A stretch of DNA of 39,950 nucleotides, taken from Burkholderiales bacterium (GTDB lineage Bacteria > Pseudomonadota > Gammaproteobacteria > Burkholderiales > SG8-39). The translations under genes were made by a program, and so were the position numbers. Positions within the stretch are counted from its first letter, which is position 1. Each line of letters opens with the position of its first letter. The stretch is taken from positions 1 through 39,950 of the forward strand of contig JACZJU010000067.1 in assembly GCA_014860395.1 (NCBI GenBank), in the 5' to 3' direction. Below, piece by piece: positions 35,359 to 39,950 of this stretch. Under the pieces are notes generated by a model. The model did not search any database, was not told the origin of the DNA, and was given only the letters and a program-made list of their open reading frames with translations.

Positions 35359-36141
35359 ATGACCGCAATGCTTGATGTGCAGACCCGGGACGGCGTATTG
35401 CTGCTGACCATAGACAACCCGGAGCAGAGGAACGCGCTTATGCCGGAACTCAGCCGCGCGGCGGCCGAAGCGCTGCGCGCGGCCGCCGCAGATTCCGCCG
35501 TGGGCGCCGCAGTGCTGACTGGAACGGGCGCGCATTTCTGCAGCGGCGGCAACCTCGCCAGCCTGCGCGAATTCCAGGACAAACCGCGCGCGGCCATCGT
35601 CGCGCGCATCGGCGTGTTGAACGAGCTGATACGCAGCATGCGCCAGTTTCCCAAACCCATCATCGCCGCGGTCGAGGGCAACGCCGCCGGCGCCGGCTTC
35701 TCGCTCGCGCTCGCCTGCGACCTGATCGTGGCGGCGCGCAATGCGCGCTTCACCATGGCCTACGTGAAAATCGGCCTGTCGCCCGACGGCGCGCCCAGCC
35801 TGCTGCTGCCGCGCGCGCTGCCGCTGCAGCTTGCGAGCGAGCTGCTGATGGAAGGCGCTCCCATGGGCGCCGAGCGCCTGCACCAGGCCGGCGTTGTCAA
35901 TCGGCTGGTTAAGCGGGGCCATGCGCTGGCAGAAGCCGAGGCCTGGGCAGCGAAGCTGGCACAGGGCGCGACCGGCGCCATCGGGCGGATCAAGCGCCTG
36001 CTCAACCAATCGGTCTGCCCCGAGCTTGCGACCCACCTGGAACTGGAGCGCGAGTCCTTCTCGCAGTTGCTGCACCAGCCCGAAGCGCAGGAGGGCATCG
36101 CCGCCTTTCTCGAAAAGCGTCCGGCGAAATTTCCGAAATAG
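35359..36141 (+). CDS. Enoyl-CoA hydratase/isomerase (crotonase family)
   Basis: A 260-residue stand-alone crotonase. Oxyanion-hole motif HFCSGGNLASL, then AAVEGNAAGAGFSLALACDL and YVKIGLSPDGAPSLLLPRAL. The PDG in the last motif, with Asp in place of the second Glu of hydratases, resembles PaaG/isomerase-type members. Double-bond isomerase or hydratase activity on an unusual enoyl-CoA is possible. It is divergent from the PimC/PimD pair, with which it would act in sequence, and is followed by the racemase-like gene. ATG 35359 has only a weak upstream site. Confidence 0.9.
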   Translation: MTAMLDVQTRDGVLLLTIDNPEQRNALMPELSRAAAEALRAAAADSAVGAAVLTGTGAHFCSGGNLASLREFQDKPRAAIVARIGVLNELIRSMRQFPKPIIAAVEGNAAGAGFSLALACDLIVAARNARFTMAYVKIGLSPDGAPSLLLPRALPLQLASELLMEGAPMGAERLHQAGVVNRLVKRGHALAEAEAWAAKLAQGATGAIGRIKRLLNQSVCPELATHLELERESFSQLLHQPEAQEGIAAFLEKRPAKFPK

Positions 36142-36146
36142 AAATA

Positions 36147-36233
36147 ATAATAGGCCATTTCAGAATCAACGAAATGGCCCCGATTTAGCGGAGCACGAGG
36201 GGAGGTATCCCCTCGTTTTGAAATGAATGCTAA
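36147..36233 (+). repeat. Two-hairpin repeat with inverted termini, copy B (87 bp)
   Basis: In the direction of the racemase-like gene it has hairpin I (GGCCATTTC-N9-GAAATGGCC, perfect 9-bp stem) and hairpin II (GAGGGGA-GGTA-TCCCCTC) followed by GTTTTGAAA. Copy A differs in the loop and spacer, and at a hairpin I pair (C-G here, T-G there) that remains paired. The repeat ends within the TAAGGAG ribosome-binding site of the gene starting at 36244. Confidence 0.85.
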
Positions 36234-36243
36234 GGAGCAAGAC

Positions 36244-37398
36244 ATGAGCGGACCGTTGGCCGGGGTGAAGGTGCTGGAAATCGCAGGCATAGGACCCGGC
36301 CCCTTTTGCGGCATGCTGCTCGCCGACATGGGCGCCGACGTACTGCGCGTCGACCGCCTGCAAGCGAACGATCTGGGACTGCCGGTGGAGCCGAAGTACG
36401 ACATCATGTCGCGCGGCCGGCGCTCGATCGCACTCGATCTGAAGCTGGAGGCATCGATCGAGGCGGTGCTCGAACTCGCGGCCAAGGCGGACGCGCTGAT
36501 CGAGGGTTTCCGCCCCGGCGTCACCGAGCGCCTCGGCCTGGGCCCCGAAGCGTGCCTCGCGCGCAATCCGCGCCTGGTATACGGGCGCATCACCGGCTGG
36601 GGTCAGGACGGACCGCTGGCGCAGGCTGCCGGCCACGACATCAACTACATCGCGCTGTCGGGCGCGCTGCATGCGATCGGGCGCAAGGGCGAGGCGCCAA
36701 TGCCCCCGCTCAATCTGGTAGGCGATTTCGGCGGCGGCGGCATGGTGCTCGCCTTCGGCATCGCCTGCGCCCTGTTCGAGGCGCGCGCCTCGGGCCAAGG
36801 CCAGGTGATAGACGCCGCGATGAGCGAGGGCGCGGCCAGCCTGATGGCGATGTTCTACGGGCGCATGGCAGCGGGCCACTGGCGCGATCAGCGCGGCGTC
36901 AACGTGCTCGACACCGGCGCGCCCTGGTACGACGCGTACGAGACCGCTGACGGCAAGCATGTCGCCATAGGTTCCATTGAGGGGCGTTTCTACGCCGAAC
37001 TGCTGGCGCGGCTGGGCCTGGACGCGGCCTCGCTGCCGGAACAATTCGACTACCAGCGCTGGCCCGAGCTGCGCGCCGCGTTCTCTAGCGCGTTCAAGAG
37101 CAAGACCCGGGACGAGTGGTGCCGGGAGATGGAAGGCTCGGACGTGTGCTTCGCGCCGGTATTGTCGCTGACCGAAGCGCCGCAACACCCGCACAACCGC
37201 GCGCGCAACGCTTTCGTGGACATAGACGGCGTGACCCAGCCCGCGCCGGTGCCGCGCTACTCGCGCACCCCGGGCGCGATAGCGCGCGGCGCGCCGCGCC
37301 GCGGCGAAGGCGGCGCGCAGGCGCTCGCAGACTGGGGGTTCGGTGAGACCGAAATCGCAGGCTTTCGCGCGCGCGGCGCGCTGATGCTCGACGGCTGA
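36244..37398 (+). CDS. CaiB/BaiF-family, alpha-methylacyl-CoA racemase-like
   Basis: A 384-residue class III CoA-transferase-fold protein. Features match alpha-methylacyl-CoA racemase: [20 protein letters not shown], then His131 in [11 protein letters not shown] and Asp161 in [11 protein letters not shown], the racemase catalytic pair. Canonical CoA transferases instead use an Asp in a different context. It would epimerise 2-methylacyl-CoA so that stereospecific dehydrogenases can act, as in degradation of isoprenoid or branched acids. Start ATG 36244 follows TAAGGAG, within the repeat's end. It converges with the glycosylase gene, 15 bp away. Confidence 0.9.
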   Translation: MSGPLAGVKVLEIAGIGPGPFCGMLLADMGADVLRVDRLQANDLGLPVEPKYDIMSRGRRSIALDLKLEASIEAVLELAAKADALIEGFRPGVTERLGLGPEACLARNPRLVYGRITGWGQDGPLAQAAGHDINYIALSGALHAIGRKGEAPMPPLNLVGDFGGGGMVLAFGIACALFEARASGQGQVIDAAMSEGAASLMAMFYGRMAAGHWRDQRGVNVLDTGAPWYDAYETADGKHVAIGSIEGRFYAELLARLGLDAASLPEQFDYQRWPELRAAFSSAFKSKTRDEWCREMEGSDVCFAPVLSLTEAPQHPHNRARNAFVDIDGVTQPAPVPRYSRTPGAIARGAPRRGEGGAQALADWGFGETEIAGFRARGALMLDG

Positions 37399-37413
37399 TC
37401 GCGCGCCTCGAGC

Positions 37414-37956
37414 TCAGCCCGGTCTCGCCGCACCCCCGCTGCCGGCCAGGGCCAGCCGCAGCGCCTGCTTCCACACTCTTTGCTTGTATGTGCGCGACAT
37501 GGAGGCGTTGGCCGGGCTGGTCGAGGGCAGCCGCCGATAGTGTGACGGTCCAAGTCCGTCCGTGAGCAAAGGCAGCACGTGCTTGCGATAGCAGGCCTCG
37601 GCTTTGGCGCCGTTGAAGAACACCTGCACAATCCGCGGATGGGCGCGGTAGAACGACACGAAATCATTGGCGCTGGCCGTGGCATCGTCGATCGCGGAAT
37701 CCAGGCTGCCTGCGCGCGCGCAGGTTGCAAGCACGTCCCACAGCGCAACGCCGCAGGTTTTCAGGGCCTGGGCTCTGGCCGCGTAAGGGGCTGCGGGGCC
37801 CGCGCCGCTGACTTCCCCGAGGATGCGCCAGAACAGGTTTTGCGCATGCGCATAGTATTGCCCGGCGGCAAGCGATGCTTCCCCCGGCATGCTGCCGAGG
37901 ATCAGAATGCGCGCTTTCTTATCCGCTATCGGTTGGAAGCTTTGAACATGTGCCAT
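37414..37956 (-). CDS. DNA-deoxyinosine (hypoxanthine) glycosylase, UDG family 6
   Basis: Base-excision enzyme removing hypoxanthine from deaminated DNA. The 180-residue product has GSMPGEASLAAGQYY near residues 21-35, AQNLFWRIL, and the C-terminal motif LPSTSPANA, diagnostic of the HDG (family 6) uracil-DNA-glycosylase superfamily. It lacks the polar Asn of the classic UDG motif I, as is known for the family. It is a housekeeping gene separate from the catabolic clusters; the 92-residue membrane protein lies just upstream. Confidence 0.88.
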   Translation of the reverse strand: MAHVQSFQPIADKKARILILGSMPGEASLAAGQYYAHAQNLFWRILGEVSGAGPAAPYAARAQALKTCGVALWDVLATCARAGSLDSAIDDATASANDFVSFYRAHPRIVQVFFNGAKAEACYRKHVLPLLTDGLGPSHYRRLPSTSPANASMSRTYKQRVWKQALRLALAGSGGAARPG

Positions 37957-37960
37957 CGCG

Positions 37961-38239
37961 TCATTGCTTTTGCTGCAGCGTGCCCGGCAGCTTCAGCGGC
38001 GGCTCTTTCGGCAGATCCCTGCCGCTGAATATCAGCCACCAGAAGAACCAGGCGACGAGTGCGGCCAGTATCCCGCAAACGATCAGAATCCTGCGCAATG
38101 TCCGGCGCTCGGCGATCTCAGCCTCTTCCATCCGGTCCAGCGCCTTGCGCACCTTGCGCAGGGCCGTCTGCTCGGTCGTGCGCTGCGCGTGCTCCTCGAT
38201 TGCAGCGCGGTCGATATCGTTCGGTGTCTCGGCGCCCAT
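37961..38239 (-). CDS. Small single-pass membrane protein, 92 residues
   Basis: The N-terminal half is charged and helical with a coiled-coil pattern (ALRKVRKALDRMEEAEIAER). One membrane segment follows (ILIVCGILAALVAWFFWWLIF, near residues 51-71), then a Pro-rich tail. No family is recognised. The gap to the glycosylase gene is 4 bp, so they are probably co-transcribed. Confidence 0.7.
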   Translation of the reverse strand: MGAETPNDIDRAAIEEHAQRTTEQTALRKVRKALDRMEEAEIAERRTLRRILIVCGILAALVAWFFWWLIFSGRDLPKEPPLKLPGTLQQKQ

Positions 38240-38356
38240 GTCGCCCCCCCAGGATCAAAGTCGGAACCTTTAGTGCAGGAATGCGGTCCGGGCGTATCCC
38301 GGCCGGCGTCTGCGCCAGCGCGGGGCGCCAGATCGCTGGCGCAAAGGCGCTCCTGT

Positions 38357-39016
38357 TCAACGCCCCGGCCAGAACCTTACCAGTTCGTGCACTTCGTGGT
38401 TGTAGCGCTTCCCGTCGAAATTATCGATATATTCGTAGCGCACCGCATTGCGGACCTCCGGTGCGTACCAGAGCGTGTCTTCGATCGTGCCGTCCCAGAA
38501 ACCGCCGGGCCCCCTCGCGTCGTACCTTCCCTCCATGCGCAGCTTCAGCGCAAGGTAGTTCCCGGCAGGCACGGTCACCATCTCCCAACCCACCGCCCTG
38601 CCCTGCAGATAGGCGGTCACTTCCACTCCCGGCTGCTTCGTATTCGACAGCGTGACTTTTCCACTCCAGGTCTTGCCCACGTAGAGCGGAAAGCTGTAGT
38701 TCGGATAAAACGGCTCGGCCTTCTGCGTGAACGCCGGCGCTTCGATGCGCACGAGATTGAACGCGGTCGTACGCAGTATCTTCGCGACGCTGCTGCCGTC
38801 GAGGCTCGAGGATTCCATCACGATGCCGCCCGCGTCGGAGCGCTTCACCACGTTGACGGAGACTTCCTCAAGCGAGCCTTTCCAGCCATCAATTTTGTTG
38901 AACATCCAGGTGTCGCCGACGCGCACGCCCGGGGACTCGATCCTGCGGGCGTCGCCCTGCGCGAACGCGGGCGCGGCGGCGAATAGGCATAGCAGCAGCG
39001 CGATCAGCTTGCGCAT
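38357..39016 (-). CDS. Exported protein of unknown function, 219 residues
   Basis: It begins MRKLIALLLCLFAAAPAFAQ, a clear signal peptide cleaved after AFA. The mature part is beta-rich (GVRVGDTWMFNKIDGWKGSL; YPNYSFPLYVGKTWSGKVTL; TVPAGNYLALKLRMEGRYDA), similar in pattern to periplasmic proteins with a DUF3108-like layout. No catalytic motif is seen. ATG 39016 lies 7 bp after the TPR gene stop, so it is coupled to it. Confidence 0.8.
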   Translation of the reverse strand: MRKLIALLLCLFAAAPAFAQGDARRIESPGVRVGDTWMFNKIDGWKGSLEEVSVNVVKRSDAGGIVMESSSLDGSSVAKILRTTAFNLVRIEAPAFTQKAEPFYPNYSFPLYVGKTWSGKVTLSNTKQPGVEVTAYLQGRAVGWEMVTVPAGNYLALKLRMEGRYDARGPGGFWDGTIEDTLWYAPEVRNAVRYEYIDNFDGKRYNHEVHELVRFWPGR

Positions 39017-39023
39017 CGCCGGC

Positions 39024-39644
39024 CTACTGCGCCGCGCTGAGGTACTTCGTCGCCTCGGCGTGGCCCGGCACGCGCTCGAGCACCTGCGCGTATAGCTCGC
39101 GTGCCTTGCGCACGTTGCGCAAGGCCGATTCCGCGCGCGCCCAGTAGACGAGCAGCGTCGCGTCGGTCGGATAGCGGGAGGACACCTCGGCAGCGTGCTT
39201 GGCAAGCTCGCCCCAGCGCGAAGTGGCTTCCTCGCAGACCATGATGCGCACATGCGCGGTGTAGTTCCACGGGCTGTCGGCGAGCACCTTGCGCCCGGTC
39301 TTGATCGCGTCGGCCCAGCGATACTGCGCCATCTGCGGCAGCATCACTCCGAGCGCCGCCTCGATCGAGCGTGGATTGAGCGTGAGCGAGCGCTGGTAGA
39401 GCGCCTCGGCTTCAGGGTAGCGGCCCTGCAGATAGGTGAGCCAGGCGGTGCGGATCAGCGCGAACTGGTGCACCGGCTCGCGCGTCGCCAGCGGCGCGAT
39501 CTGAGCCAGGGCGTCGGCGTAGCGGCCTATGCCTTCGAGCCGGTACGACTCGGACCAGGGATCGGCCTGCGCGTGCGCGGCGACGGCGATCGCGAGGCCC
39601 GCGGCGAGCGCCGCGAATCGGCGCAATGCGTTAGCGTGTTTCAT
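39024..39644 (-). CDS. Exported TPR-repeat protein, 206 residues
   Basis: The N-terminal signal peptide (RRFAALAAGLAIAVAAHAQA) is followed by tetratricopeptide-like repeats: YLQGRYPEAEALYQRSLTLN, YRWADAIKTGRKVLADSPWN, YPTDATLLVYWARAESALRN, VRKARELYAQVLERVPGHAE. It is probably a periplasmic scaffold for protein-protein contacts. Its ATG overlaps the stop of the upstream gene (ATGA, 39641-39644), and the exported protein at 39016 follows, making a three-gene coupled unit. Confidence 0.85.
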   Translation of the reverse strand: MKHANALRRFAALAAGLAIAVAAHAQADPWSESYRLEGIGRYADALAQIAPLATREPVHQFALIRTAWLTYLQGRYPEAEALYQRSLTLNPRSIEAALGVMLPQMAQYRWADAIKTGRKVLADSPWNYTAHVRIMVCEEATSRWGELAKHAAEVSSRYPTDATLLVYWARAESALRNVRKARELYAQVLERVPGHAEATKYLSAAQ

Positions 39645-39950
39645 CGTTTGCTGCCCTCCAGTTGGTTGGTGTGGCTAATGCTGGTCTGACCCGAGTTGGC
39701 GGGTGCAAGCGCCGTTTCGTCCAATATAGCTTCCCATACGCGGCCGAACATCTGCATGCGCAGCCGCGTGACGCCGCGACCCGGCGCGATCCAGGCGCTC
39801 GTCGCCGCACGCCAGGTGAGGCCAGGCAGCGGGCTGAAGCGATGCTCGCCGTCCTGCCGCCACGCGTGTTCGGATTCGTCCCACTGCCTGCGGTAGGTGC
39901 TGTCGCAGCCCGCCCCGAGCGGCCGCGCCAGTGCAGCCGCGGCACGCCGC
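39641..39950 (-). CDS. C-terminal fragment of an unknown protein, 5' end beyond window
   Basis: The frame ending with the TGA overlapping the TPR start is open to the window edge (about 103 residues). It reads CDSTYRRQWDESEHAWRQDG, GLTWRAATSAWIAPGRGVTR and LRMQMFGRVWEAILDETALA. The coding look (balanced composition, Trp-rich) and ATGA coupling support it. The other two frames are Arg-rich and unlikely. Family unknown. Confidence 0.65.
   Translation of the reverse strand, partial: RRAAAALARPLGAGCDSTYRRQWDESEHAWRQDGEHRFSPLPGLTWRAATSAWIAPGRGVTRLRMQMFGRVWEAILDETALAPANSGQTSISHTNQLEGSKR

Noticed and set aside
35182..36075. N-terminal extension of the PimC-like frame upstream of its ATG
   Set aside because: The extension is antisense to the divergent crotonase, lacks similarity to dehydrogenases, and the AAGGA site plus extended -10 support the start at 35181.

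Overview
The window is 39.95 kb of GC-rich, densely coded DNA. Its gene families and gene styles (Liv-type ABC transporter with crotonase/3-hydroxyacyl-CoA dehydrogenase fusions, YfcG-like GST, bacteriohemerythrin, FNR-like boxes) suggest a betaproteobacterium near Burkholderiales or Rhodocyclales. That is inference: no rRNA or other phylogenetic marker is present. I saw no tRNA, rRNA or CRISPR array and no intact transposase gene.

Region 1 (1-12985) is an acyl-CoA catabolic block. A truncated acyl-CoA ligase on the minus strand diverges from a plus-strand series: a complete branched-chain-type ABC importer (substrate-binding protein, LivH, LivM, LivG, LivF), a crotonase/3-hydroxyacyl-CoA dehydrogenase fusion, a thiolase, a 72-residue biotinyl-carrier protein, a ~610-residue acyl-CoA dehydrogenase and an SDR. 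Region 2 (13078-17300) holds a bacteriohemerythrin, two small unknown genes, two paralogous CBS-pair proteins, an old-yellow-enzyme reductase and an NAD(P)-binding protein. Region 3 (17499-23581) repeats the catabolic theme: a second fusion enzyme, an atypical thiolase, a TetR regulator carrying an extra N-terminal transposase-like helix-turn-helix, and a thiamine-diphosphate enzyme.

Region 4 (23582-26997) is a degraded or accessory zone: an M48 peptidase pseudogene with an in-frame TAG, small unknown genes, a SpoIIAA-like protein, and a lower-GC stretch with a zinc-ribbon protein and two overlapping small ORFs. Region 5 (26998-32541) has a variant type II dehydroquinate dehydratase, a YdhR-like protein, an epoxide-hydrolase-like enzyme, a rhodanese, an SDR, a YfcG-like GST and an NADPH-dependent enone reductase. 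Region 6 (32858-37398) has a PimD/PimC-like two-subunit acyl-CoA dehydrogenase, a divergent crotonase and an alpha-methylacyl-CoA racemase-like CoA transferase. Region 7 (37414-39950) has a hypoxanthine-DNA glycosylase, a small membrane protein, and a translationally coupled set of exported proteins that runs off the window edge.

Together the ligase, dehydrogenases, hydratase/dehydrogenase fusions and thiolases form a full beta-oxidation cycle. Homologues of the pimF, pimA, pimB, pimC and pimD functions (dicarboxylate and alicyclic-acid degradation in Rhodopseudomonas) are all represented, so dicarboxylic or ring-derived acids are plausible substrates.

The most unusual non-coding content is two families of structured intergenic repeats at 30.5-36.3 kb. 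One is a ~186-bp four-hairpin element present twice in direct orientation, with compensatory base-pair changes and two 9-nt loops complementary to each other. The other is an ~88-bp two-hairpin, inverted-terminus element present twice, each copy immediately upstream of a start codon.
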